64,000 nucleotides of DNA, from contig JAUYTU010000035.1 of the NCBI GenBank assembly GCA_030694975.1, positions 1 through 64,000 of the forward strand. The letters are read 5' to 3'. Below are positions 34,103-44,241 of this stretch, in pieces. A model generated the notes under the pieces. That model was not told the origin of the DNA and ran no database searches. It saw nothing but the letters and a program-made list of their open reading frames with translations. The position numbers and the translations under genes were made by a program. Positions within the stretch are counted from its first letter, which is position 1. Each line of letters begins with the position of its first letter. This DNA is from Erysipelotrichaceae bacterium. Lineage in GTDB: Bacteria > Bacillota_I > Bacilli_A > Erysipelotrichales > Erysipelotrichaceae.

Positions 34103-35513
34103 AGTTCAGTCGATTCTCGATCGCAAAAATGAAATTCTGAAGAAGGCCATCGATGTCGATTTCTTAAAATATAAACAATCGGAGATCGCTTTTGATTATG
34201 AAAAGATGATGGAAGAAACGGGGTATTCGATTGAGGAAGCGGAAGTTATTCAGCGCTCGGTTGGTGTGGGTTCAACGCCGATGCTCGAACTGAAAAATAT
34301 GAATCGTCTGATAAGTCAGCTGTCCGCACCGGGATTTGGTGCGCGCCTATTTCTAAAAGATGAAGCTTGCAACCTTTCAGGAAGTTTCAAAGCGCGTAGA
34401 GCTGCGATCAGCGTTTACCATGCAAAAAAACTGGGATACAAAGGCGTAATTGCGGCAACATCCGGTAATTACGGTGCTGCGGTGGCGGCGATGTGTGCCA
34501 AACTTAACTTAAAGTGCATTATTGTTCAGGAATGTTTTGATTCTCAAGGAATTTACCAACCGGAGATCATTGAAAAAGCCCGAGCCATCGAAGCCTATGG
34601 AGCGGAAGTTGTTCAATGTTCGGTCGGTCCGGAACTGTTTGTGGTCTTTTTAGATCTTTTAGATACGACCGGATATTTCAATGCTTCTTTGTACAGTCCC
34701 TATGGCATTGCCGGTCTGGAAACCTTGGGGATGGAATGCGTAAATGACATTCGAAGGTTGACCGGTAAGGATCCAAGTGCAATCGTCGTAACGCATGCCG
34801 GGGGCGGTAATCTGACTGCGAGTGCTCGTGGTGCACTCAAAGCCGGTTGTCATTGTACGATTATTGCGGCCAGTGTTGATTTACATGGATTGCACATGGC
34901 CAGTGACCATGATTTCAATCGGAAATCATTTACCACCGGTCATACCGGATTTGGTTTTCCATTTGCTATTTATCCCGATCGTTCGGATGTTATTTATTCC
35001 GCAGCCCGTGCACTACGCTATATGGACCGATATGTACTTGTAAAACAAGGTGAAGTTTTTTATATCACTGAAGCACTTGCGAAGCTTGAAGGCATGGAGC
35101 GCGGACCGGCAGGAAATACCTCGTTGGCTGCCGCATTCGCTTTGGCTCAAGGTATGAAAGATGATGAAATCATTGTCGTTCAAGAATCCGAATATACCGG
35201 TGCCGGAAAGCATTACAATGCGCAGCTGAGTTTTGCGAAAAATAATGGCATCGAGATTTCAATGGGTGATCCGCGCTGTGAAATTGCGGGAACAAGTATC
35301 GTTTTGCCTGCATATCCACGGGATATTCAAGCACAAGAAGTTGATTTGAATCTGTTAAGATTGTCTTATCTTCGACAACAATTGAAAATGCATCCGAATG
35401 TCGTGTTTGTTGTTGAAGATTTAATTTATTTAGCTCAAGAATGCAATGAAAGTGTTGAGTGGATACAAAAAGCATTGGTTGAGTTGAAAGGAGCAGGTTA
35501 TGAAACGACATGA
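34095..35513 (+). CDS. ortB: 2-amino-4-oxopentanoate thiolase, beta subunit (PLP)
   Basis: A 472-residue fold type II PLP enzyme resembling threonine synthase and dehydratases. The PLP lysine is Lys99 in GSFKARRAA; SGNYGAAVAAM and GGGNLTAS are the cofactor phosphate-binding segments. With OrtA it performs the thiolytic cleavage of 2-amino-4-oxopentanoate, an unusual PLP-dependent thiolase reaction. The ATG at 34095 overlaps the ortA end by 8 nt; a GTG at 34086 in frame is less likely. It overlaps oraS by 14 nt. Confidence 0.93.
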   Translation: MNKVQSILDRKNEILKKAIDVDFLKYKQSEIAFDYEKMMEETGYSIEEAEVIQRSVGVGSTPMLELKNMNRLISQLSAPGFGARLFLKDEACNLSGSFKARRAAISVYHAKKLGYKGVIAATSGNYGAAVAAMCAKLNLKCIIVQECFDSQGIYQPEIIEKARAIEAYGAEVVQCSVGPELFVVFLDLLDTTGYFNASLYSPYGIAGLETLGMECVNDIRRLTGKDPSAIVVTHAGGGNLTASARGALKAGCHCTIIAASVDLHGLHMASDHDFNRKSFTTGHTGFGFPFAIYPDRSDVIYSAARALRYMDRYVLVKQGEVFYITEALAKLEGMERGPAGNTSLAAAFALAQGMKDDEIIVVQESEYTGAGKHYNAQLSFAKNNGIEISMGDPRCEIAGTSIVLPAYPRDIQAQEVDLNLLRLSYLRQQLKMHPNVVFVVEDLIYLAQECNESVEWIQKALVELKGAGYETT

Positions 35514-35871
35514 TGATTTCCAAGAGAGAAGAAGTTCTTTAATAAATCTTACAGATGAGCAACTCCATGAGCGCTTTTGGCAACTGAGTCAACAATTGGT
35601 TGATCCGATGCTCGAGCTGGCCCGACAACATACTACACCGTCCATCGAACGTTCCGTGCTTTTACGCATGGGGGCAAGCAGTATTGAAGCATCATCGATC
35701 GTCGGATTCGCAATTGCACATGGCGTGATTGGCCGCGGTGTCGGACATTGCATCATAAAAGTAATGAATCACTATAAACTTTCTTTGCGTGAAGCGATTG
35801 AAAAGTGCACGGATGAATCATTTTTCACACTCAACTTCAAGTTGGGAGGTGTTTTGTATGAATCGAAATGA
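35500..35871 (+). CDS. oraS: D-ornithine 4,5-aminomutase, alpha (S) subunit
   Basis: A 123-residue small subunit of the adenosylcobalamin- and PLP-dependent aminomutase that converts D-ornithine to 2,4-diaminopentanoate. ERSVLLRMGASSIEA and GRGVGHCIIKV are conserved in OraS. AAAGGAG lies upstream within ortB. The end overlaps oraE by 14 nt. Confidence 0.94.
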   Translation: MKRHDDFQERRSSLINLTDEQLHERFWQLSQQLVDPMLELARQHTTPSIERSVLLRMGASSIEASSIVGFAIAHGVIGRGVGHCIIKVMNHYKLSLREAIEKCTDESFFTLNFKLGGVLYESK

Positions 35872-38053
35872 TCACAAACTGGATGTTGAGAAAATTTTAG
35901 AAAATCTTGAAGATTATGTACCTCGTCGCAGAGGTTGGATTTGGCGTAAGCCCATCGATCATCAGAAAATCGGTAAGTTCGAGTATTTTGACACATCCGA
36001 AAATCTGAAGAAGTCGGTCGGTTTGCCGGCATCCCATGCCTTTGATTCCATCGATCCCCAACCCAAAGCCATCATCACGACCGAAATCGCTTCGGGACGT
36101 TTCGAGGATGATATCCGTCGTATGCGTATGGCTGCGATACACGGTGCTGATCACATGATGGTCATTCGAACCGCCGGTCAGAGTCATTTTGACGGTTTGA
36201 TCGAAGGTACTCCTCAAGGTGTCGGCGGTATTCCGATTACCCGCAAGCAGGTTCGTGCCCAACGCAAAGCGTTGGATATCATTGAAGATGAGGTTGGACG
36301 TCCGATCAATTATCATTCCTATATTTCTGGGGTTGCCGGACCGGAAATCGCCACCATGTTTGTGGAAGAGGGTGTCAATGGTGCCCATCAGGATCCACAG
36401 TACAATATTTTATATCGTAACATTAACATGATTCGCTCCTTTGTGGATGCGGCAGAATCTAAAACGATCATGGCTTACGGAAATTTAGCTCAGATTGATG
36501 GCGCGCACAATGCCAATGCCACGGCCGTAGAAGCTTGGAAAGTAACACCGGAACTGTTGGTCCAACATGCGATCAACACCGCATTTTCCATTGCCTGCGG
36601 AATTGACAGGAAGAACATCTGCTTATCCACGGTCCCACCCACCGCCCCGCCAGCTCCGAGTGTACGAATGGACTTACCCTACGCAATTGCTTTGCGAGAG
36701 TTGTTTTCTGAGGTAAAAATGCGGGCTCAGATGAATACCAAATATATGGAGTCTTCCACACGGGAGGCAACCGTTACGCATACCTTGAATTTACTCATAT
36801 CACAACTGACTTCGGCTGATATTCAATCGACCATTACTCCGGATGAAGGACGCAATGTGCCGTGGCATATATACAATATTGAGGCCATTGATACGGCCAA
36901 GCAGGTGTTTGCCGGGTTGGATGGAATCAATCAATACCTCAAAATCGATCGAAGTAATGAGAAACTGAATCAAGAAATCCGCGAACTTAAAGAGCGGGCG
37001 GTTTTGATGATGGAAGAAATGATCGCGGTCGGCGGTTATTTTGAAGCGGTCAGCCAAGGATTCTTTGTTGATTCGGGATTTTATCCGCAGCGCAACGGAG
37101 ACGGCATCGCCCGTAAAATTGACGGGGGAATCGGTGCTGATACTGTATATCTGCGCAATGCCGACTATTTTGCACCGGTTACGGCGCACTTCGGCGAAAA
37201 TCACACTGAATTTTATCAGTTTGAAGATCCTTCATCGATCATCTCGGGTTGCACCTTTGAAGACCATAACAAAATCATTTATATCGATGAGCTGGATGAA
37301 TCAGACAACGTATACTTGCGACTGAAAGAAAGCGAAGTTTACCGTAGCGGATCCATCGTTAAACCGGAAATGGAATGGCAGGGAGATGGGGTTATTTTAC
37401 TGACCATGTTTATCCCGCTATCTACAGATTTAGCCAAAGCAGCAGCGATTCAATGTGCAAAACAACTGAATCTATTGGAAGTGGAAGTCATTCATGTTGA
37501 AGTCATGCATCCCGATGAAGGAACACGGGTTGAAGTTAAGGGTAAAGTACCGTTTGACATCGACGTCGGATTGCTTAAAACAGAACCGAAGCCTGAGAAA
37601 TTGGATGAGGAAGTTTTAAAAGAAGCCATCAGAAACCGACCTTTTAAAATCGTATCCGGTACCGTCGGGGAAGATGAACATTCAGTCGGATTACGGGAGA
37701 TCATTGACATTAAACACGGTGGTATTGAGAAATTCGGATTCGAATGCATTTATCTGGGAACTTCAGTTGCGTTGTCAAAGTTGGTCGATGCGGCCATCGA
37801 AACATCGGCGGAAGCAATTTTAATTTCAACCATCATCAGTCATGATGATGTTCACTATAAAAACATGAAGAAGCTTCATGATATTTGCGTTGAAAAAGGA
37901 GTCAGAGACCGATTGCTTTTAATTGCCGGGGGTACACAAGTCACTCCTCAAATAGCTCGTGAAAACGGCATGGATGAGGGCTTTGGCCGAAAAACCAAAG
38001 GTCAGAACGTCGCAACTTTTTTAGTTAAGCATCGTAAAGAGGGCAACGGATGA
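35858..38053 (+). CDS. oraE: D-ornithine 4,5-aminomutase, beta (E) subunit
   Basis: A 731-residue catalytic subunit. The N-terminal TIM barrel (to about 550) has RTAGQSHFDGLIEGTPQG; the C-terminal Rossmann-like domain binds adenosylcobalamin through DxHxxG (Asp606-Gly611), His608 being the cobalt ligand. Lys619, 11 residues later in DIKHGG, matches the PLP lysine of the Clostridium sticklandii enzyme (His618 and Lys629, same spacing). GGGAGGTG sets the start at 35858; the frame from 35789 lies inside oraS. Cobalamin must be made or imported; no B12 genes are in the window. Confidence 0.95.
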   Translation: MNRNDHKLDVEKILENLEDYVPRRRGWIWRKPIDHQKIGKFEYFDTSENLKKSVGLPASHAFDSIDPQPKAIITTEIASGRFEDDIRRMRMAAIHGADHMMVIRTAGQSHFDGLIEGTPQGVGGIPITRKQVRAQRKALDIIEDEVGRPINYHSYISGVAGPEIATMFVEEGVNGAHQDPQYNILYRNINMIRSFVDAAESKTIMAYGNLAQIDGAHNANATAVEAWKVTPELLVQHAINTAFSIACGIDRKNICLSTVPPTAPPAPSVRMDLPYAIALRELFSEVKMRAQMNTKYMESSTREATVTHTLNLLISQLTSADIQSTITPDEGRNVPWHIYNIEAIDTAKQVFAGLDGINQYLKIDRSNEKLNQEIRELKERAVLMMEEMIAVGGYFEAVSQGFFVDSGFYPQRNGDGIARKIDGGIGADTVYLRNADYFAPVTAHFGENHTEFYQFEDPSSIISGCTFEDHNKIIYIDELDESDNVYLRLKESEVYRSGSIVKPEMEWQGDGVILLTMFIPLSTDLAKAAAIQCAKQLNLLEVEVIHVEVMHPDEGTRVEVKGKVPFDIDVGLLKTEPKPEKLDEEVLKEAIRNRPFKIVSGTVGEDEHSVGLREIIDIKHGGIEKFGFECIYLGTSVALSKLVDAAIETSAEAILISTIISHDDVHYKNMKKLHDICVEKGVRDRLLLIAGGTQVTPQIARENGMDEGFGRKTKGQNVATFLVKHRKEGNG

Positions 38054-39393
38054 ATATTGAATGTTTAGTCGGAGAAATCGGTTCGACGACGACCCTGGTT
38101 CACGCCTTTGATTTTTTGGAAGGTTCACTGATTTGGCTTGCGAAGGGTGTAAGTGAAACCAGTGTGGAACAAGGGGATGTGTCCATCGGACTGAAATCAG
38201 CGATCGAAAACTTGAAAAAAGAACTAAATGTCAATGAGTTGCATTGGCAGCGTTTTATGGTGGCTTCCAGTGCGGCCGGTGGCTTGAAGATGACGGTACA
38301 CGGCTTGGTATGGGATATGACGGTCAAAGCGGCGAAAGAGGCGGCTTTGGGTGCGGGTGCCAATATCCAATACATTACCGCCGGACTTCTAAGTGAAGAT
38401 GATTTGAAAGAAATCGAAAAGATCCGACCGAATATCATTTTACTTGCGGGTGGAGTTGATTATGGTGAGAAGAACACCATTCTTGCCAATGCGCGGATGC
38501 TCTGTAACTTATCAATCAAAGTTCCGATCATTTACGCGGGCAATAAAGAAATCCAAGGTCAGATATTGGCTGTTTTTCAAACAGTTGGTCGTGAATGTCG
38601 GATATGTGACAACGTTTATCCAAGCATCGATCAGCTTCACGTCGAGCCTTTACGCAAACTCATTCAGCAGGTTTTTGAAAAACACATCACCGAAGCTGTG
38701 GGCATGAGTAAAATCCGTGAGTTGGTAAGTGGAAGTATCGTACCGGTACCGGCCGCGGTGAACACGGCTGCGCAAATATATTATCAGATCAAAGGGCCTT
38801 GCATGGTGATTGATGTCGGCGGAGCCACCAGTGATGTTCACTCCGTTACCGATGACAGTGAGCGCTATCGCAATGTGTTGACTTCCCCAGAACCCTTTGC
38901 CAAACGAACGGTTGAAGGGGATATGGGTGTTTATAAAAATCGTCTGATCGTTGCTCAACACATGAAAGAACCGCCGATCAAAGACTGGCATAAACTTCTT
39001 GATGATCTTCAGCCAATTGAAGAAGTTCCAGTTCGAAGGGATTTGGTTGACAGTCTGACACAAGCAGCTACGCACGTTGCTTTATCACGACATGTGGGCA
39101 AAATTCATTATATGTATCTTCAAAGCGGTCGAAAAACGATGGCAAGCGGTAAGGACTGTACGGATGTCAAAACAATCCTTTTGACCGGTGGGGCTTTGAT
39201 CTATCACTCCGATGCGATTGCAATGGTTACCAAAACGCTGTTGTCGATGGATCCGACTTTGTTATTACCGAATGTTTTTTCAATTATTGTTGATAAACAA
39301 TATCTTTTATCAGCCATTGGAGTGCTTTCCATTGAATATCCCAACGAGGCTAAACAACTAATTATCGATCTGATTGCGAGGAATCAATTATGA
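38050..39393 (+). CDS. GlmL/MutL-family ASKHA protein of the aminomutase operon
   Basis: A 447-residue putative ATPase of the GlmL/MutL type, found beside B12-dependent carbon-skeleton mutases and aminomutases. ATP-binding motifs of the ASKHA fold are EIGSTTTL (phosphate 1, about 9-16), VIDVGGATSDVHSV (phosphate 2) and LLTGGAL (adenosine). A reactivase role, exchanging damaged cobalamin for intact cofactor in OraSE, is a reasonable inference but not proven for the family. It starts at an ATGA overlap with oraE and ends at one with orr. Confidence 0.88.
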   Translation: MNIECLVGEIGSTTTLVHAFDFLEGSLIWLAKGVSETSVEQGDVSIGLKSAIENLKKELNVNELHWQRFMVASSAAGGLKMTVHGLVWDMTVKAAKEAALGAGANIQYITAGLLSEDDLKEIEKIRPNIILLAGGVDYGEKNTILANARMLCNLSIKVPIIYAGNKEIQGQILAVFQTVGRECRICDNVYPSIDQLHVEPLRKLIQQVFEKHITEAVGMSKIRELVSGSIVPVPAAVNTAAQIYYQIKGPCMVIDVGGATSDVHSVTDDSERYRNVLTSPEPFAKRTVEGDMGVYKNRLIVAQHMKEPPIKDWHKLLDDLQPIEEVPVRRDLVDSLTQAATHVALSRHVGKIHYMYLQSGRKTMASGKDCTDVKTILLTGGALIYHSDAIAMVTKTLLSMDPTLLLPNVFSIIVDKQYLLSAIGVLSIEYPNEAKQLIIDLIARNQL

Positions 39394-40451
39394 AATATCC
39401 GGCCATAACCATTGACTGTGAAAAATTCAGACACAACATCCGCACGATTTCTGCCATGTGTCAGGCTCAAGGCATCGAGGTGGTCGGTGTCAATAAAGTC
39501 TCCGGGGGTCATCCCATTCTTAATCGTATCTTTTTCGAAGAAGGTATAAAGACCATTGGGGATTCTCGGATTGAAAATCTGGCACGCAATCCGTTGCCTA
39601 TGCGTAAAATGATGTTGCGTCTTCCCATGAAGTCCGAGGCCGAAGCCATTGTAATGGGATGTGATGTTTCACTTAACAGTGAATGGGATACCATCATCGC
39701 TCTTGAAGTAGCGGCGAGAGCCAAAGGCAAAGTGCACGATATCATCCTGATGATTGACATGGGCGATTTGCGTGAGGGCATTCATAACATTGAGCAACTT
39801 TACTTACTTGCGGAGATGGTCAAACACTTTCGCCATATTCGGTTGGTGGGTTTAGGTGCGAATTTTACTTGTTTTGGTGGTTTAATACCGACACTTTCGA
39901 TTCTTGAAAAACTGAAAGTCATGCAGGAAAGGGTACAGCAGATCGTACCGGAATGTACAATCGTTTCAGGAGGAAATTCATCAACATTACACTTGTTGCA
40001 ACGCGGATTAAAGTTACCGATCAATCAACTTCGATTGGGAGAATCTTTCTTTCTAGGCGTAGAAACCGCTTATCAGACGCGATTGGAAGATACGTATGAT
40101 GATGTCGTGCTGTTACATACTCAAATTATTGAAATCAAGAATAAGCCTTCGATGCCGATTGGGGAGACCGGGTTTGATGCTTTTGGTAAAAAAACACATT
40201 TTCAAGATAAAGGCATGCGACGGGTGGCGATTAGTGCGATCGGACTTCTCGATACCGATTTAAATATGGTGGCTGTTGATCCCAATGTATCCATTATAGG
40301 CGCAAGCAGTGATCATTTGTTATGTGAGTTGAGGCATGACAGCGGTCATCGGGTAGGGGATATCTTGACCTTTAAACTTCGCTATGGTAGCTTATTACGA
40401 TTGTTTTTCTCGCCGTTTGTTGAAAAGCAGTTTCTAAAGTGTCCGAAATGA
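39390..40451 (+). CDS. orr: Ornithine racemase
   Basis: A 353-residue fold type III PLP racemase that interconverts L- and D-ornithine, supplying the D-isomer for OraSE. The PLP lysine is Lys36 in VVGVNKVSGG. SGGNSSTLHLL and RLGESFFLG are typical of the Orr branch of the alanine racemase superfamily rather than Alr itself. ATGA overlap with the preceding gene. The last gene of the cluster; pnp follows after 62 nt with its own promoter. Confidence 0.92.
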   Translation: MKYPAITIDCEKFRHNIRTISAMCQAQGIEVVGVNKVSGGHPILNRIFFEEGIKTIGDSRIENLARNPLPMRKMMLRLPMKSEAEAIVMGCDVSLNSEWDTIIALEVAARAKGKVHDIILMIDMGDLREGIHNIEQLYLLAEMVKHFRHIRLVGLGANFTCFGGLIPTLSILEKLKVMQERVQQIVPECTIVSGGNSSTLHLLQRGLKLPINQLRLGESFFLGVETAYQTRLEDTYDDVVLLHTQIIEIKNKPSMPIGETGFDAFGKKTHFQDKGMRRVAISAIGLLDTDLNMVAVDPNVSIIGASSDHLLCELRHDSGHRVGDILTFKLRYGSLLRLFFSPFVEKQFLKCPK

Positions 40452-40459
40452 GATTTCGT

Positions 40460-40489
40460 GTGACATGATACCCATTTTTATGATACAAT
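40460..40489 (+). promoter_or_regulatory. Candidate promoter of pnp
   Basis: GTGACA (40460-40465), 18-nt spacer, TACAAT (40484-40489), with TGA just before the -10. Confidence 0.5.
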
Positions 40490-40513
40490 CAATTAGTTAA
40501 AAGAGGTGAAAAT

Positions 40514-42694
40514 ATGGCAAAAGAAGTATTTAGTTTAGACTTCGCAGGAAGAAGTCTAATTGTGGAAACCGGTGAGTTAGCCAAGCAAGCCGGCGGATCA
40601 GCATTGATTCGTTATGAAGAAACCGCAGTATTATCGGCCGCGACCGCAAGTAAGAACGCCAAGGATTTGGATTTCTTTCCGTTGACGGTCACATTTGAAG
40701 AAAAGCTGTATTCAGTGGGTAAGATCCCAGGTGGATTTTTACGTCGTGAAGGCAGACCGAGTGAACATGCGACATTAACCGCACGTTTAATAGATCGTCC
40801 GATCCGTCCGTTGTTTGCGGATGGATTCCGTAATGAAGTTCAAGTCGTCAATACCGTATTATCAGCAGACAATGATTGCTCTGCCGATATGGCCGCAATG
40901 TTTGGCGCATCGTTAGCGATTTGTGTTTCAGATATTCCATTTAACGGTCCGATCGCCGGTGTTATCGTCGGTCGTGTCAATGGTGAACTGATTATCAACC
41001 CGACCGTAGCTGAACTGGAAATCTCGGATATCAACTTAACGGTTGCCGGAACTAAAAAGGCTATCAACATGGTTGAAGCCGGAGCTAAAGAAGTCAGTGA
41101 AGAAGATATGTTGGAAGCCATGCTGTTTGGTCATGAATTTATCAAACGTCTGTGCGAATTTCAAGAAGAGATCGTTGCCAAAGTAGGTAAGCCGAAACGT
41201 GAAATCGCTCTGTATGGCGTTGATGCTCAATTGAATCAACAATTGCGCGGTTTATGTCAAAGCCGTTTGGAAGATGCTGTTCGCATTAAAGAAAAATTGG
41301 ACCGTTATGGTGCTATCGATGATATCGAAGCTGAAATGGTCGCTTATTATGAAGGTTTGGAATATGGCAGTGACAAAATCAAGGAAAAAACGATCAAACA
41401 AGTCAAGCAGATTTGTCATGACATCGTTTCTGATGAAATCCGTCGTCTGATTTCCGTTGAGAAAATACGTCCGGATGGTCGCGGTATTGATGAGTTGCGT
41501 CCGCTAAATTCGCAAATCGATTTACTCGCCCGTGTTCATGGCAGTGCTTTGTTTACGCGCGGAGAAACTCAAGTCATGTCCATTTGTACCTTAGGTGCGA
41601 TGGGCGATACCCAGATTATTGATGATATGACAGACATTGAGTCAAAGCGTTTTATGCATCATTACAATTTCCCACAGTTCTCGGTCGGTGAAACCGGTCC
41701 GATGCGTGGACCTGGCCGACGTGAAATCGGTCATGGCGCTTTGGGAGAACGTGCGCTGGCAGTTGTATTACCGACTGAAGAAGAATTCCCATATGCCATT
41801 CGTTTGGTTGCGGAAACGTTGGAATCCAACGGTTCTTCATCACAGGCTTCAATCTGTGCCGGAACCATGGCTCTTATGGCTGCCGGTGTTCCAATTAAAG
41901 CACCGGTCGCCGGTATCGCAATGGGATTGGTTACTTTTGGTGATTATTACACCGTCTTGACGGACATCCAAGGGATGGAAGATCATTTCGGCGATATGGA
42001 CTTTAAGGTTGCCGGTACCAAAGAAGGTATCACTGCTTTACAAATGGACATCAAAATCGAAGGTCTGACAACCGACATTCTGCGTGAAGCTTTGGCTCAG
42101 GCAAAAATCGGTCGAGTACAAATCATGGAAAACATGATGGCTGTTATCTCAGAACCACGTGCTGAAGTCGGCAAATATGCTCCGAAGATTCATATGATGA
42201 AAATTCCTACCGACAAAATCCGTGATGTTATCGGAGCCGGTGGTAAGATTATCAACCAAATCATTGCTGATTGTGATAACGTCAAAATCGACATTGAAGA
42301 TGACGGCCGCGTAGTGATTTACCATCAGGATATGGCCGCAATCCGTAAAGCAGCCGATATGATCGAAACGATTGTACGTGTTGCTAAGGTTGGCGAAATC
42401 TATGAAGGAAAAGTGGTTCGTGTTGAAAGCTTTGGCGCGTTTGTCGAATTATTCTCAGGAACCGATGGCTTGTTGCATGTTTCGAAAATTTCTCATGAAC
42501 GTGTTGAAAACACGTCTGATGTATTGAAATTGGGAGACATCGTTAAGGTTATCGTAACTGAGATTGATGAAAAGGGCAGAGTTAATGTATCAAGAAAAGC
42601 ATTGTTGCCTAAGCCGGAAGGTTATGTCGAAAAGCCGGATCGTCCGCGCACTACCGGTACATTTGACAGAAATAAAAGAAAACCGAGAGAATAA
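40514..42694 (+). CDS. pnp: Polyribonucleotide nucleotidyltransferase (PNPase)
   Basis: A 726-residue phosphorolytic 3'-5' exoribonuclease, acting in mRNA decay. Two RNase PH-like domains (about 1-210 and 310-540), a KH domain with [15 protein letters not shown] (about 560-575) and an S1 domain with [15 protein letters not shown] (about 630-645) appear in normal order. GAGGTGA lies upstream. The adjacent partner rpsO has been displaced by the ornithine island. Confidence 0.97.
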   Translation: MAKEVFSLDFAGRSLIVETGELAKQAGGSALIRYEETAVLSAATASKNAKDLDFFPLTVTFEEKLYSVGKIPGGFLRREGRPSEHATLTARLIDRPIRPLFADGFRNEVQVVNTVLSADNDCSADMAAMFGASLAICVSDIPFNGPIAGVIVGRVNGELIINPTVAELEISDINLTVAGTKKAINMVEAGAKEVSEEDMLEAMLFGHEFIKRLCEFQEEIVAKVGKPKREIALYGVDAQLNQQLRGLCQSRLEDAVRIKEKLDRYGAIDDIEAEMVAYYEGLEYGSDKIKEKTIKQVKQICHDIVSDEIRRLISVEKIRPDGRGIDELRPLNSQIDLLARVHGSALFTRGETQVMSICTLGAMGDTQIIDDMTDIESKRFMHHYNFPQFSVGETGPMRGPGRREIGHGALGERALAVVLPTEEEFPYAIRLVAETLESNGSSSQASICAGTMALMAAGVPIKAPVAGIAMGLVTFGDYYTVLTDIQGMEDHFGDMDFKVAGTKEGITALQMDIKIEGLTTDILREALAQAKIGRVQIMENMMAVISEPRAEVGKYAPKIHMMKIPTDKIRDVIGAGGKIINQIIADCDNVKIDIEDDGRVVIYHQDMAAIRKAADMIETIVRVAKVGEIYEGKVVRVESFGAFVELFSGTDGLLHVSKISHERVENTSDVLKLGDIVKVIVTEIDEKGRVNVSRKALLPKPEGYVEKPDRPRTTGTFDRNKRKPRE

Positions 42695-42701
42695 GTGATT
42701 T

Positions 42702-42728
42702 AAGGATTGAGCAATCAGTCCTTTTTTT
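42702..42728 (+). terminator. Terminator of pnp
   Basis: AAGGATTGA-GCAA-TCAGTCCTT (one G-U pair) followed by T residues. Confidence 0.85.
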
Positions 42729-42852
42729 ATGCAAAGTGGATCGTCATCAATGAACATATGTTTATTCAAAAAGCAATGTTTTCCTTTGGACTTTAGCATA
42801 GTATCCCTGATAGCATTGTGATAAAATACTAAATATAAAGAGAGGTTATTCC

Positions 42853-44241
42853 ATGGATTTTTTAACACTAGCCAGAAAATATCAGGATCAGATGATTCGA
42901 GACTTACAAGCACTTATTGCCATACCATCACTGAGTGATGAAGCAAAGGCGACGATCGTTGCGCCTTTTGGACCAAAAATCCGTGAAGCACTGGATTGGA
43001 TGTTGGTCAAAGGAAAAGAAGACGGATTCGATACCTTGGACGTTGATGGGTATGCCGGTTTGATCAGTTACGGAAATCAGTCGCAAAGCATCGGAATGCT
43101 TGGCCATTTGGATATCGTCCCCATTGGGGAAGGATGGAGCGTCAATCCCTTCGGCGGAGAAGTAAAAGACGGTTACATTTTTGGCCGTGGCAGTGGTGAC
43201 GATAAGGGACCCACCGTCGCAGCGTACTATGCGATGAAAATAATCAAAGATATGAATATTGAACTTAATAAGAAGATCATGCTCATTGTCGGTTGCGATG
43301 AAGAAACCGGTATGCGTTGCATGAAACATTATATTGAAAACGCACCGCTTCCGGATATGGGATTTGTCCCGGACGCCTATTTTCCGGTCATTTACGGAGA
43401 AAAAGGCATCCTGGTCGTTAAACTGTCGGGACAAAAAAACACAGTTATTAAAAGTTTGCATGGTGGCGAACGCCCCAACATCGTTTTAGGAAAATGTGCG
43501 GTTGAAGTCTTTGGTAAGCCCAAAGAGGACGAGTTGCGGATGTTTTGTCGCAGTCATCGCATCAAAGGTTCTTACAAACATTTAACCGATTCAACTGTTT
43601 ATACCTTTGAAGGAAAATACTCGCATGCATCGACCCCGCAACAAGGTCAAAATGCTGCTGTATATGCACTCAACTTTGTGGCTGCGGCCTATCAGGATGA
43701 AGCGGCGGCAGCACTGAGCACGTGTTTATTCAGTTATCACGGGACCGGTTTGAACATTGAGTTTAACGGTGCGCATATGCGTGATCTGACGATGAATCTA
43801 GGAATCATTCATGTTGAAAAGAATAAATTTGACCTAACATTGGATATCCGCTATCCCAATGATGTTGATTTTGACTTTTGTGTAAACAACATCAAGAAAA
43901 CATTAACAAAGAATGCACCTTGGGTTTCAATGGATGTCGGTGCTCACAAAGAACCGCTGTTTGTCGATCCCAACTCTGATTTAGTCAAAACCCTTCATGA
44001 TGTTTATCGTGAAGTGAGTGGAGATGATTTCACGCCTCTTAAAACCATGGGGGGTGGTACTTATGCCCGAACATTGCCGAACTTCGTTGCTTACGGCATG
44101 GCCTTTCCGTTGCGTAAACTGCCGGAATTTGCGGGCGATGCTCATCAGAAAGATGAAGCCATTGAAATCGAATCCCTAGTCATGGCGTGTGCTATTTATG
44201 CCAAAGCACTCTATAAATTAGCTTATGAGAACCAGAAATAA
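42853..44241 (+). CDS. pepV: M20-family dipeptidase (PepV-like)
   Basis: A 462-residue zinc peptidase that hydrolyses dipeptides. Metal ligands and the catalytic Glu: His85-Leu-Asp87, the GRGSGDDKGP segment (111-120) with the bridging Asp, and Asp149-Glu150-Glu151. The Dapa-like insertion and C-terminal MGGGTYAR motif fit PepV. It would supply amino acids for the fermentation pathways. A TGATAAAAT extended -10 lies at about 42820-42828; AGAGAGG precedes the ATG. Overlaps trmB by 17 nt. Confidence 0.92.
   Translation: MDFLTLARKYQDQMIRDLQALIAIPSLSDEAKATIVAPFGPKIREALDWMLVKGKEDGFDTLDVDGYAGLISYGNQSQSIGMLGHLDIVPIGEGWSVNPFGGEVKDGYIFGRGSGDDKGPTVAAYYAMKIIKDMNIELNKKIMLIVGCDEETGMRCMKHYIENAPLPDMGFVPDAYFPVIYGEKGILVVKLSGQKNTVIKSLHGGERPNIVLGKCAVEVFGKPKEDELRMFCRSHRIKGSYKHLTDSTVYTFEGKYSHASTPQQGQNAAVYALNFVAAAYQDEAAAALSTCLFSYHGTGLNIEFNGAHMRDLTMNLGIIHVEKNKFDLTLDIRYPNDVDFDFCVNNIKKTLTKNAPWVSMDVGAHKEPLFVDPNSDLVKTLHDVYREVSGDDFTPLKTMGGGTYARTLPNFVAYGMAFPLRKLPEFAGDAHQKDEAIEIESLVMACAIYAKALYKLAYENQK

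Noticed and set aside
35897-36388. 163-codon minus-strand frame inside oraE
   Set aside because: Antisense shadow; no initiation signal.
42928-43461. 177-codon minus-strand frame inside pepV
   Set aside because: Antisense shadow of a gene with intact M20 motifs.
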